Notes: a model not told the origin generated them from the sequence alone. Numbered from the stretch's first letter, positions 17,601 to 32,400 are shown. The stretch: 64,000 nucleotides of DNA from Chrysomallon squamiferum (GCA_012295275.1 CM022665.1:26835946-26899945), one strand, 5' to 3'. Program-made: numbers and translations.

Positions 17601-20485
17601 TATTAATCAGAATTTGCTGTGATTTTTGTTTTTTCATATTTTAATTAAGGAACAGAAAATAAACAAAAAATCTGCTGATGCTGGTAAAAACAAAAAAACA
17701 AAACAAACAGCAATAAAACAAAAACCAAACAAACAAACTCTGTTCTGTCTTCTTTTCACTAACCATTACAGAAGATTAAAATATGTCTGTCTTTGGCAAA
17801 CAATCCCTGAAACAAGAAGAAACATTAATAACGGCCTTACACCTCTGTAAGTAGGAAAAATAATGAGTCTTAAGTCCAATTATCTAACCACTTCACTTCC
17901 AAGTGACTGGTACTAGTACTACAAACAACTATAAATACAATGTTGATGCTAGGGATGACTGGAAAAACTGGACTGTCGAAACTTGGTGCTGATATAAATT
18001 TTACCTTCCATTGTACTGGAACTTTCTGAGTGAGCAAGGCCTTGTATGCATCCTCCAACAAGTCAGACATGATGATCTCTCCTTTAACAGCTTGCGTGAG
18101 ATGTGACAAAGACTTGTGTATGACACTTAACAAGATGTTGAAACGATCAATCTCCTGTCGCAACACAGTGATCAGTGCAGAGTTTCCTAATACAAAGTCT
18201 GTGGCCTGTTGTAGAGCTGAAGTTAAAATACAGTTTAAAGTTTAATTTAGACTTATTATATTTTACCCCCTGATAACTTTAAATTTTTAAATTTTTCCCC
18301 TCAGTTCATTAACAATTTGTGTAAAATAAAAAAATCATAAGATCAAAGACTTGGATACATTCCAGTATCTCCTAAGAATATTTTTAAAGTCTTGAATACA
18401 TTATATCATCTCCTAAGGATATTTTCAGACTTGGATACATTACATTATCTTTTAATAATATTTTTGAAGCATTCAATACACTGCATTATCTCTTAACAAT
18501 ATTCTGGATGCAGAATTACATCATCTTCTAACAATATTTACCCACTAATTCAACTCACCTATTTTGTCCTTTTCCTTTAACCTGAGGTCAGCAGCACTCT
18601 CCTTCAGAATAAGGCTTTTTAGTGTGTAGTCTGGCAGAACTCGTCCTTTCCGAATTGTGTCACTGTCTTCTGTGTCCTCAATACTTTTTGGAAGATTTCT
18701 CATAATCTCTGCTGACACATCAAGGACAATTTCATCATTTGACTTCTGAGAACTAGAAAAAAAAAACAGTTATTTTTTCGGATTTATATATGCATGATGG
18801 TCAAAAATATTTTAATTATTTGGATATATTTTAATATAACCATTATAATTTCATCTTTGGACTTATTATCATGCTCATTAACATAGATGGATTTTCTTTA
18901 CAGAAATATAATTACCCTGTGAGACCAACATAGATACGAGGCTGAACACTGACAATGATATCTATAAATTCCCCAGCCTGGATTTCTCTGCAGGTTTTCT
19001 CTGCATTGTCTGTCATGCCAAGCATGTCTGGGTATTCGTAGTTAGGTAGTTCTTCAACATACTCTATGACATCTGTCAGTGTGTAGTGTTCTGGTATTGA
19101 TCGGTACCGCTACAATTAATGTCAAAAATAGTGTTATTAAAAAAAGAATAAATAAATATATATAAAAATATAAATAAATAAATAAATCTGTGAATGAAGG
19201 AATAAAAATAAATAAATAAATAATAATAAAGAATTCTGTTTATTCACATTTCTGGTATCTTATTATACATATAAATATTTTTTGGTATTTCAAAACAAGC
19301 TAACAGGTATGAAATATTTTGTTTCATTGTTTTATTACCTATTAAAATACCATATATGATAAAATAACAGGTAGAAAATAGATATAAAATATAAAATTAA
19401 TATTTAATAGTAACAGTAGTATATTTTTACAGTGATATTAGTAGTAATAGTAGAAATATTAGTTACAGCAGTACTAACATTATAGATAAAACATATGGAA
19501 GCTGATGCATATTAAATATTTTGTAGAAAGAAAGAAAAAGGTATTTAAGAAATTAAAAATAACTGATATGGATGCAGTGAACAATGTTATTTTGAATTAT
19601 TAATGAAGATCAGTGTCCTTTGACAGGCAGTATATCACCAAAGTAAATCCAACAGACAAAAAAAAGAAAAAAAAAAGAAGAAAAATCAGATCTGTGAACT
19701 CACTCCATCTGCTGAGAAAGTATGGTCATCTCTAAGAATGTCTTCACAATAAAACCTTCCCAGCATGCTTAGTAGACATCGTCTGTCCCAGTCGTCTGTC
19801 ACACGACCACCAAAGGTTACTTCCCCTGTCAAGTAACGAAGAGCTGCCCATGGAACAGTGTCTTGTTCTTCCAGTAACATTTGAAGTTTTAACATAGCAA
19901 CCTAAAATTTAAATCAGTTCTGAATAAAAATAACCTACAATCTTAGATTTCATACAAATAAATTCTGTACTTGATTTTGTAAAATGATAATTAATTAATT
20001 TAAAAAATAAATAAATAAATAAATAAATAAATACATCAAGTTTCATTTTAAATTTTTAAAATTTATTGTCTTATGAAGACAACAAAATATAATAGATTAA
20101 AAAAAAAATATATATATATATATACACACACATATATTTTCTAAACCTACAACTACAATTTGAAAAATATTTAAAAAAAGAAAAAATGAAGAAAAAAACT
20201 GAGTCATCCGTAATAATAGGTTTTAAAAATATCTCCAGTTTGCTATACAGATCTCACCTCTAAGTCAGAATCATTGAATTCATAAGGAATGTTCCAGCCG
20301 AGAGTTCCATATTTCCTGCGTTCCAGAATTACACTGTTAAACAGACACAGACTGAAGAGCAGTCTGCGCCACTCTGGCTTTTTAACTCCTTCATTGTAGA
20401 GTTCTTCTGTCACTATTCCTGTACCTCCACTCCCAAACATTCTCTGCATGTTGTTCTTAATTCCTTGTGGAGATTCCACAGTCAT
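14635..20485 (-). CDS. DNAH14: Dynein heavy chain exons 59-67: C-terminal domain
   Basis: Exons 20258-20485, 19704-19901, 18916-19109, 18559-18752, 18005-18216, 17264-17513, 16406-16563, 15543-15689 and 14635-14886. Landmarks: [124 protein letters not shown] and the final [18 protein letters not shown]. Two extra segments appear: about 40 Ser/Thr/Glu-rich residues in exon 64 and about 25 acidic/Thr residues at the start of exon 67. The exon 66 donor is CAG|GTCTTT. Confidence 0.94.
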
Positions 20486-23400
20486 CTAAAACACAATGGT
20501 TCCATTAAACACATCTCAATCTGAGACTTCACATTAGACTAACTGTAAGATTTGTCATGCATTTATTTTGTATATTACTTATAGATAATTTCCATATTTT
20601 AAAGTCTCTTCTTAATACTTTTGTAAGGTACTTTAAATAATGTTATTAATTAATTAAAATACATGGCAGCAGTAGATATTAATGTTAAACTTTAATAATA
20701 TTAACTAATACAAATAATAATCCCTCGTAATAGCTGGCATTCATGTAGCTAACCAGTGTTTATTACTAATATTAAATAATTGATAACATAATGCCTAATT
20801 GTAGAATTAAAATAGTAAAAAATTAATATGGAATTAATAATATATCATGTTTCTTTGAATAATTAATATGACAAAAACGGATGTTGACATAGTAAAGCAG
20901 CCAATAATGTAACTAACCAGCACTTATTATTAATAAACTGATATGTCATGACTCTTTGTAGAAATAAGATGGCAAAACATGGATATAAATATAATAAATA
21001 TGAATATTAACATTATTAACCAGTACTTATTATCAAGAAACTGATGTTATGATGCTTTGTAGAATTAAGAAAATCAAGAAAATGGATGTGCACATCGCAA
21101 AGTAGGCAATAATGTAACTAACCAATATCTGTTATAAATAAACTGATATGTCATACCTGAAGGGCAAAACATAGATCTGAATACAGTAAATTAAAAAAAA
21201 GAAAACAAAAGGAAAAAGGCATTATTATAGTTAACCAGTACTTATTATTTATAAAATAAAATGTCATGCCAGGGTGTGGACTGAAATAGGAAGACACAGA
21301 TTTGGCCATGCATTTAACATGTACATTTTATCAATAAACTCATACCTTCATGCCTGTTTGTAAGATAGAGATAGGAAAACATGGATCGGGTTTTGAACTC
21401 AACCAAAGTCTGAACTGAGGATCAATGTCAGCACTGTTTTCATTGAATCTGAAATGTAACTCGGAGGTTTATTGAAAACATCTTACACTTGTTTACATTA
21501 ACAAAATGACTTTATTTACAGGTTGCAAGGAATTTAGAGTTGAAACAAAAATGTTCTTTTTTTTTTTTTTTTTTTTTAATTAACTGGCAAATGTGATGAA
21601 TGAAAATTAAAAATTAGCAAAAATGTCTCCAAATTTGAAATTACTGAATAGAAAACATGAATTTAAGTTTTTAAACAAAAAGAAAAAGAAAAAACACCTC
21701 AACAAAAATCCATATCAAGCACAATGTCTAACAATCTGACTGAATCTAAAAGATCTAGAATATAATCATATTTTCAAATTTTTGTTAAAAAACCACACAC
21801 TGCTCATATCACTCTTGTTCATTTTATTAAAAATGTAGCTAATGATTTCTTGGACAAGATTTTAATTAAATAAAACTCTGTATATGAAATGATTCTTATT
21901 TACAGCTAGCTTCAATTCTGGAAAACCCAGACAAGTAGGAAACTTTTAAAGAATACTTTTGAACAATGGCCTGCAGTCTTGGCATCCATGAAGCAGCTAA
22001 ATGACAGTTCTGCAGAAACACCCATCTTCCCTTCAATATCTGAGCTTTAGAAATGAGTTCTTCTGCCTTGGGACCTTGACCTCGACCCAGAGATATCATG
22101 TCCAGATGTAAGGTGTTGCCTCGCAGTTCCTTTGCAAATCGCAACAGCTGGGTTGCTGGGTCACAGCCTAAATTTCAGAAATTAATCATAAAATGATAAA
22201 ATGACTTAACTGCAAAATGTTGGAGGTAGTAGTAAATATATGAATCTGAAAGTAATCATTATAACAATAACAATAATAACAACAACAATAATAATAATAA
22301 TAATAACAATATAATAATAATAATAATAACAATATAATAATACAATTTTTATATTAACACTGGGATATTACCTGGTGACAAAATGAAGATAAGTGGTGTT
22401 TTAGCCTTGGAATCTTCATACACTTCTTTGAGGTCAAAAGCTCCAGTAGACAGGTATTTTGGACCAAGCTGTTCATTGATAAACTTCCCCACGGATTCTG
22501 ACAGCATATCCAGTCTTAAAATCTTGATAAGGATAAGTCTCTCAAAACAAGATAACTTCTCCCAGTGGAAAATAATTCCAGTTTGAGTGGGTATAGTCTC
22601 GTCCTCTTTTTCTTCTTCCATTTTCTCCTTCTCAGACTCCTTTTCATCTTCCTTTTTCTCCTCCTTCTGAATTTCTTTTTCATCTTCCTTTTTCTCCTCC
22701 TTCTGAATCTCTTTTTCATCTTCCTTTTTCTCCTCCTTCTGAATCTCTTTTTCATCTTCCTTTTTCTCTTCCATCTCAGGCTCCTTTTCCTCCTCCTCAG
22801 TCTCCTTTTCTTCTTTTTTTTTCTCCTCTTCCTCTAACTCCTCTTCCTGTTTCTTTTCTTCTGTTTCCTCTTCTTTTTTCTCTTCCTCTTCCTCTTCCTT
22901 TTCTTCCTCTTTTCATAAGAAAAAGCAAGGAGTAAACAAACAAATCAGTGTTATTAAAGAAATAATTAGAAGTTACACTCTGGTTCATATTATTAACAAT
23001 TAGTTTACTGAAAGTCAGTTTTACATAATGCAAAACTATATTATAGCTAATTCTCTGCATGTTTTCTGTTTGTTTATGGGAAGGATAAAGAATTCATTAA
23101 CATAATTTGATCCTTCTTAAACTGTCACTGATTTAACACTCATATACATATATTCATTAATTCATTAAATTATTCAGTTAGTATCACAGAATAATGAAAG
23201 TAGAATTTGCCTTAAAACAATAACCACAGAAAAATAATCTCTCTTTGCTAACAAGTTTTAAGCTTTAGTCTCTGAAGCTAACAAATAATTTAGGTATTTC
23301 TGAGATTACGAGTAACAGTTTATCATGCTAATAGTTGTAGGGTTCTCCACTAACTTATCTGTAACAAATTACATTGCTAATAGTTGTTACTGACTATATT

Positions 23401-26400
23401 TGAGATTATGTTTCATGGGTTTTGTACAAAATCACCTGTACCAAAGTTTAAAACTGACAGGGTTATCTTTGTGATTATTTATATAAAGAAACAACCTGTA
23501 ACTAACAAGTTCCATGAAGTTACCTGGAACAAACTTTGTAGCTAGCAGATTATAAGGGTCATCTGTGGCTATGAAGGCATTCCACTGGGCAGTGCAGGTG
23601 ATTATACTGCGACACAGTTTGTCAAACACTGATAGTGTGGCATCGAGATGTTGACACTGCAGCCACATGTTTCCAGTGATCCACTTTGGAGGAGTCTTGT
23701 GTTTTGAAGATTCCTTGTCACCAGCTGCAGCCTGAGATTCCAGTCTTTCCATTGGAGAGAGTCCTATAATAATAAAAATACATTTTGATTTGTGACATGG
23801 TTTCTAATATGAGATAGATGCTAATTCAGCTTATGATTTACACTGGCTGTCTTCCTTTGAAAAGTAAATAGATCTTCATTTATTTCTTAATAATTAAATT
23901 TAATAATTACAAGAATGAATGTTTTGGACATACTAGAATAATAAATACTTTAGGAACAATAATGGAATCACTGTAACAAAAATTATAAATATTATTAAAA
24001 CTGATTTAGAAAAGCTGATACCTATATAATTAACCCTTAACATTCTATTTTTTTTTAATATTATGATTACAAAATGCACAGTCTTTTTGAGTGTATCGCA
24101 GATGACCCTAATATGTTCTAACAAACTTACCATCATGTTCTGCAAGCAGCTTTGAATCAGCCATACTGGCCATGATGTTTCCCTGCAGAAACACCAGCCA
24201 CTCTAAATCACATATCTTGCCAATGACACTTGTGTGATCCTCAAAGCGGCAGTTTGCTCTCATTACACTGCTGGTCAACATGAAGGAGAACATAAGCTGG
24301 TGGTAGGCAAACAAACCCACGCTGACAACTTTGTATATGCTGAATGTTAATCTATCTATCATCTTTCTAAGATGCATCTTCAGTTCTTCCAGCTGTGCAG
24401 GTGTCATAACTGCATCAGCATCCTGGGAGTTAGTGTCTGGACTGGGTGATCTGGACCTGGATCTGGATCTGGATCTGGATCTTGAAGCTATCTCCCTCTG
24501 CTTGCTCAAGGAGCTGGAAGGTCTCAGTACCCCAGTGAGGAATTCTGATGAGATTCCTGGCTGTTTTTCAGCGACACTGGTGATGCACATGGAGAACATA
24601 TCTTGAAACCAGGATAATGAGAACTGGTACATCACATCAACTGTGGACAAGTCAGCCAGAACAAAATATAACACAGCCCCTCGAGTAGCAACCTTTTAAA
24701 AATAAACATAAATTATCAGATTGTTTTTAAATTACTTGGAATACACATGTTGATTATACGATCAGAATACACAAAACTATTCCTCAGTTAACAAAGATTT
24801 AAAAAAAAAAAATAATAATAATAATAATAATAATAACAAAATTATAATAATTATATATAAAAAGTACCTATAATAATACAAATAATGCAGATGAAAAATC
24901 AAATTCAGCTAAAAACTATTTAAATTAATACCATTTTAACATAGTACATAACTATATAAACACATTACTGGTAGATCATTTTTAAATAAAAAAATTCTTT
25001 ATTTTATGATACTAGTTTGGCAGCAAAATGTAAAGATATTACTGGGAGATATCTGTTTAAACAAAATATTTCCATATTTTATGACAAAATATAACATTTC
25101 TCCATTTTATGACATTAAAATATGAAAAAATTACTCTGAGATATCTAACTATATAATGCTATATAAAGAATTTCTCCACTTTATGATGTTCTTATATAAA
25201 CACATTACTGGAAGATATCTTTTTCTTGCTAGGTTGAGTTTCTTTTCAGTTTCCTCAGACTGATCTACACGGTCGTAAATCTCCTCAGCCATTACTTTAC
25301 TTCTATGCAGTGTGTCCACTAGGTCCTGGTCATCCAGGATGTGACCTATTCCAAGACAACAAACCATTACATTTTATGTACAGTAGTAAATTTATAAATT
25401 AACAATGAACAGCAATCAAATGTTTGCATTGAATAATATATTAATGAATTTGAATACTTCTTATTAATATTGATAGTGATCATGAATGTTAGGTAACTGA
25501 GATCAGAAGGGAACTTGATTCAGAGAGATGCTAGTATAATGTTTCATGTTATTTGCTTTTTTAAATGGGTCTGTGACTATGATAAAGAAAGACAGGTATG
25601 CAATGCAGTTATCTTGGAAAAAGAAATATTTATAAATAACTATGAAGAAAAGTTGAAATATAGCATTAGAGTGACTGATCATTTGTTTAAATAATATAAT
25701 AATAAATACCAAGAATTTGAATATACTCTTCTAAGTATTTTTGAGGAAAGTTTAAATTATTTCTAACATGAAGAGTTCAGTTGTCATTAATATGTAATAT
25801 TAAACAGTAACTGTAAACAAGTAACTTATCCTGTAATTTAAGTTTTAAAGTTCAAAAAAAAAAAAAAAAAAAGAATATTAAAAAATGAAAATGAAGAAGA
25901 AGAAGAAGAAGAAATTAATCTTATATTTAAAGATCTTGTTTGAATTTAATTTTTTTTTTTTTTTTTAAATACTTATTGTACTGATAGATATTACTGGAAG
26001 TATCAAGATATAAATATTAGAGTTTTAAACCTTCTGATTTGTGAAGAAGTTCGAGAGATTTGTTTTCAAGATCTCTCAACAGCTGTTTATCACTGGTTAT
26101 ACTTTCTAGAAGGTCCATTCGCTGACTTTCAAGTAGAGGACGTTCCTGTAATGCACACAATTAAATATATCCCTTTTAGTATATGTGAAATGCATTTACA
26201 TTAGATATATGAAAAGTTATGTGCTTAATAGCTCATGATACTGTGAAAAGAATATTGACTATTAACACATTCTTACAATGGAGATGAATAGTTATTAAAT
26301 AATTTGTTTACTGTTTTATGCCTTATTATGTGTGTGTGTCTGTCTGTCCACCTACCTATCTATCTGTATGTGTAAGTCTGTTGATCTATCTCATATTCTT

Positions 26401-29400
26401 ATTCATATATATTCAAATATATAAAGGAAGAGAGAAAATGTTTTGATTACAGTTATATGATACTGGACATGTGTGCAAGAATCACTCAGATAATGAGAGA
26501 GTAAACCTGCTGCCTCATTTCAAGGGCTACTCTTTCCAATTAGCAGCAATATATCTTTAATATGCACACTCTCACTGACAAGTTGTGGAGCACTGGCTGG
26601 AATGGGAAACTAGCTCAATGGGTCAATCAAAAGTGATTAATCTGATGACCAACCACACCTTTTAAGGACAGCCTCTGCCATTGAGCTATATTCCATTCCT
26701 CAAATAAATCAAAATTAAAAAATTATTATATTTAAAAAAACAACAACATTTAATGAATAATGTTGTGAGAGTTATTCTAACCTGTTTGACTACAGAAGAC
26801 AACAGCTGTTCTTGAAGTCCATCAAAGGTGACAGTGAAGTTGATTATGTTCACTCCAATGAAAACTGAGGGAAGATAGTGAGGATTGGCCATTGACGTTG
26901 CCAAATACAACCTACATTAGAAATTAAAACATCAAAATATTATTATAAAAAAAAAAAAAATAGAAAAAGGTTTAATAACATTTAACTTCAAAATTTATAA
27001 ACATTTCTAAAACATTTCTGATTTTATTCCTTCATAAAGTTCTGTTTCTACTGTTTACAAACAATATCTACTTTCTATAAAAGTAAAATATTATTTTCTG
27101 ACAATAAAAGTTTATAATTATCCTATAAACATGAAAGTTTGTTTTTATTTACAACAATATCTTAAAAATGAGATATTAAAAGAAAATGATGTAAGGTTAC
27201 CTGAAGTTCTGGTTGTACTCAATTTCAGTTTCTCCAATCACAATTATAAGATGCCCTCCTCTCTGAAACGTTTGATGTGCAATAACTGGTCGTAGTGCTG
27301 GGTCAAGGTATTCACCAACTTCCTGAAATTTAATCAAATAAATATTTTAAAAAATCACTAATTATTTTATGTTTGATTTCTAGTTTTAATTTTTATTTTG
27401 CTAACATGAAATTGTTTCTGTTTTTTTTTGTTTTGTTATTAATCAAGTTTGATTTGAAATTTCATTCAGAAATAGTCCGTTTATTTTTGCCAGCATGATA
27501 CAAAGTATCAGCTGTCTGCCGAATTCCCCAGCTGTAAAGAGTGCATTAAAAATTAACTATTTAATCAATGAAAAGATACATGGTCCTAATATTAACTTTT
27601 AAAGACATGTTCATTATTCAGTGTCCTTAAATAAAAACAAAATGAAAAGTGTATTAAAATAATCTTATTTCCTTTATATTAAAAAAAGAGAACAAGAAAA
27701 TAAAAAATTTAATTATTACCAAAACAAGTACAGGAGCACCAACTCTTATGGCAGTTTCAACAGTTCTCATAAGATGAGGATCTGTAGCAGAAACTGATTT
27801 CAGTCTAGTACCTTCCATTTCTCGAACCCAGCTAGATTAAAATAGACAATGCTTTGTATGACAGTCATAAGGAAAATATCACATGTCAGATTCATTCAGT
27901 GCATAAATTAATTTCCTTATCAAAAATAAGTGCTAATTAGTGATTAATAATAATGAATAATAAAACAGTAAGCAAACCTTTTAATTAACGATGATGATGA
28001 TGATGATAATGATGATGGTAATAAAAACAAACAACAATGAACACATAAAAGACATTTAAGTTCAGGATAAACATACTTGACTGCCTGTCCCTGGGGGTCA
28101 ATCAACAGTGGCCATTTTCTGGCTTTCTTCACAAAGACAGCATTCTCTGTGGAGTGGGTGTCACGTGGTAAACCCCCAGTCTGCCATTTCATTACCTAAA
28201 CAACAATATAACAGAAAGCAAATGTTTTAATATCAGTCTGATCTATTTTTAATTTTTAACATTCTTCTTTAAAAGCAGTCAACCTAATAATGTGAAATTA
28301 AAAGTAAAGTTCACTAACAGATATCACTGAAACAAAATTTCATTATCTTTGAAATGAATGCTACTTTTTATTATTTAAAATTCATAAAGGCTTTTCTCAT
28401 TTTATTCCTTTAATTCCCAGATTCATTATTATTTATGGCTTTTATTGTTTACACACAAAATCCGCTTCTGTAAAGAGTTATCAGAAAATACTAGCATTGT
28501 TTAAAATGATAATGCATGTAAAAAAAACACGATTAGAAATTTTACTTAAAAAACAACTGTTTTAGAAAATTAACCATACTTAAATCCAGCTAATTTGTAT
28601 CTAGTAATTCAAGAATCAACAAAAAACTGTTTTGAAGCAAGACTACATTTTCAACAACTTGTGCCTCTAAAACAACTATTATTTAAAAACAATAAACTAT
28701 ATAACCTATAATTGAATTTAAAACAAAAAAATTAAAATTAAATATCTGTTGCACTTACAGTGTTTGCATCAACCATGTTCATAACAAGATCAAAGTCTTC
28801 AGAAATTGGAATATTATTTTTAACACACTGGTCTATCCACTTTTCTAACAGGTATTTGCGGTACTTTGCCGTGAATGCTCCCAAGTAGGCTACTGCTGCT
28901 GCTGACACAAGGGTGTCGCCAACAACTCCCTGAAGTTTGACATCCAGTTGTTTTACAGAATCAGCCCAACGAACCTGTAGTTAGAAAATATTTGTTAATA
29001 TAATACAGAGAATTGTAAATTTAACAGACCTCAATTCAACAGCTTCTTTATTTAGTTAGATTCAAATAATTGGCAGACTAATTCCTTTAGACATAAAGAA
29101 AGCTCTTGAGTTTCTTTGCAACAGCACCTGCCTTCTCTAATTCATGTGATATTTTATAGATTGTGCTAGATGTGGATTTTGTGGATGCTAATGCATCTTT
29201 TAGTGACTGCAATTGTAAAATTTTTAAATTAAACATTTCACATTAGAATATTGCACTTTTATTTATTTCAAATCAATTTGTACATAATACTATTCAAATA
29301 ATATTTCTGTTTAATCAGCTTGTACACATGATTAATGAAAAAAAAAAGCCATACAAATGAATAACTGCAAATGTTAAGATCTGTAAAACATGAAATCGTG

Positions 29401-32400
29401 TAATTAAATGATTTTAATATATAAATTTGTAAAGATTAAATGTATGTAGATGAAATGACCTTCTCATCAGCAAGTGCAGAGATGAGAACTGAGGCTCTCT
29501 TTAATCGAAGAGCTGTTGTTTTCTTGCGTTCTTTCAAAGCCTCTCGCTGGTTCACACTATCCTGATACTGTTGTTGTATCAACTTCAGATGATTCTCAAT
29601 CTACAATGTTGATTTTAAAATTAGTTTTCAAACCATTCAAATCTGAATAACAATCTATTATACAGTAATATCAAAAGGTTTCCACACATCTTCATTTTTA
29701 TAATATCTGCTAAAAAGTTAAATCTACTCAAATGTGGCTGTGATCAGTTTTGTATAGCACATATCACCAAAACATTCTGTAAAAATTACAGATTATTTAT
29801 ATTTAATTTTATTTTTTGGGTAAATGAATCACACTTCTGAATTATCAGGTATTATAAATGAGCCTTCAATAATAGGGAGTCTTTGTAGATAGTTTTCTTG
29901 GTTTGAGGAGCAGAACTAAATTATGTTAAGGAATTTAAAAATAATAATTTACCTTTCTAAGACTGGCCTGTTTTTTAGCAAGGTGATCTTCAGCTAGACT
30001 GAGAGCCTCCTTTGCCTCTTCAACTCTTTTCTGTTTTGGTTTCACCATCTAAAGTTTGAATTAAACAAAAATAACATATCTATTACAACTATATTACATC
30101 ATTTAAGGTGATAATTCACTCACTCAAACTAAATACTCTGTATTACAATCAAACAATATCTTTAATTTTCAAATTATATCACTGTCTAAATATCTCAACA
30201 CAAACTGTTAAATGATACTCTTTTCGATTTTGGGAAATATTATTAATTTAAGTAAGTTAATTATAAAAAGAAAATGCCATATAATTGATCTTTTCAGTTT
30301 ATAAAACTTTTAATTAAAATAGCATAGTTGTTGTTTTCATCTGTTATTACCTTGTACACATCATTGTAATGTTCTAGAGCTAGAACCCACTCACAAATGG
30401 ATCGACACGCCTCTGATACTTTCCCCACAGTATCAGCATTGAAATGTGGATGTTTTGTGTATTTTTTTAACTTTATGAACACCTGTAACAAAACATAAAG
30501 AAATTTAAATACGAGAATAAAATAGCAGCTGCTAATGATAAATAAATACATTATATCTGTTTATTTTACAATCCAGGACAGTGAATGATATGAAAGCCAA
30601 AAGTAATCAAAATGGTTGAATTTATATCTGTACTTTTGAATATATTAATATATAAGGATATTTGTCAAAAGAATGAATTCTTTTTAAATTTAGCTGAATC
30701 TAAAATATAAACAAGATTTAAAAATTTTAAAATTAGTAATATAGTTGCAAATAAACTGTATTACTTTTACTTCTAATATCATGATTGTTATTTTAAAGAA
30801 GTTGATGTTTAAAATACCCTGTCAGGCAGACTGTTTTTGTCAAACTGTAGAAGTTTTTTCAGAAAGCCTGGATCATTCAACATCTGTCTGGCAGTGGCCC
30901 AGTCTGGTTTCTTCTGAAACAGTACACACACAGCAGCCATTACAGTTTCCACAAGTACGGGTGGTTTTGTGTACACTCTGAAAATAAATAAACAATACTA
31001 TTAATAAATAACTAAATAACTAAATAATGTGTGTGTGTGTTTATATTTATGAATGAAAATATATGTGTGTGTCTGTGTGTATGTTATAAATTAAAAATTA
31101 CAAATGTAAACATGAAAAATTACATTTGTTTTTTTTTTTTTTTTTTTTTTTTTATATCATTTATAAAAAATATATTAAATAATGGAATATTAATAGATTT
31201 AAATATATTTAAAAAATGGTTTTATTATTATTTTTAAATTGTGTTATCTGGTAAAGAAACTTGTTGAATTTTGGTTTAATTTTACAGCTTAATTTTAATA
31301 ACAGAAGAATATAAATATAACCTGATTTCTGATATTGATGCTTTGTCCAGTGTTTCTAAAGATGCTATGGCTGTTTGTAAAGCAGGCAACACAGAGGCCA
31401 AATCTTTGTGACATTCCTAGTTTTAAAAGAAACACAAAAAAACAACCAGTTTTAAAACCAGTGAAGACTTTAAAAAATATGTTTAATAAGCAGTCTAAAA
31501 ACTAAAATGTGTATCTCTTAATATAATAAACTGGCTAAAAATTAAAACGTGTTTTTCATAATACAATAAACTGCCCAAAAAGTTAAAAAAAATTTTCATC
31601 ATATAAAAAACAGTGAAAAAACTAAAATGTGTTTCTCTTTATATAACAAATAAGTTAAAACACTTACTTCAGCATAATCTTGCACAATCTGTGTTTCTTT
31701 CTTCATAATGGTTTCCTCTTCTTCCACAATTTTACGAACCTGCTCCACTGCTTCTTGATCTTTTTCCAGCTGAACCAGCAAAATGTCTGTGTCCTGTGTT
31801 ATTTCAAAACATACTTACTATTCTCAAAACAATTTAAAAGTCTTTATGAAACAACATATAACAAGATTCAGTTCTCAACATAAAAATCAGTGCAACAAAT
31901 GCCAATAATAATAGTAATAATAATAATAATAATAACAACACAACAACAATAATAATAACAACAACAACAATAAATAAATACAAATTATAATAAAAAATAA
32001 ATAAAAATAAAAACCCAAACAGCTGACGTGGAAATGCAATTATCGTGGACATAACAGATAAAAAAAAATGCTATATGATGAAACTAAAATTAAAATATAA
32101 CTGTTTTTGTTAAATAAAATATTTTATTTCATATATATAATTGTAATATAATTTAATTTTTTTAATTATTTTTTTTTTTTTTTAGTTTTCTAATATGAAA
32201 TAACAAAGATGACTTTTTATATTTTTTATAATGTTAATGTTTTATTAGTATGACAAAAGACTTTTTTAATCATGATTCTTTACTTACTGCAGCTTTTTCT
32301 TCAATTTTAGGACCCAGGGAGACAAGTTCTTCTTGCATGATACCCACCAAGTCATTGGCCTCTGACAATTTTGACAGTCCCACTTGTAAACGTTCTCTAA

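Noticed and set aside
18347-18540. 40-bp array considered as another exon-edge array
   Set aside because: The unit does not match the edge of exon 62 or exon 63, so it is listed only as a minisatellite.
22516-23060. Arg/Lys-rich and Leu/Phe-rich frames
   Set aside because: Shadows of the Glu/Lys-coding repeat in dynein exon 56; the dynein frame is the one that joins exons 55 and 57.
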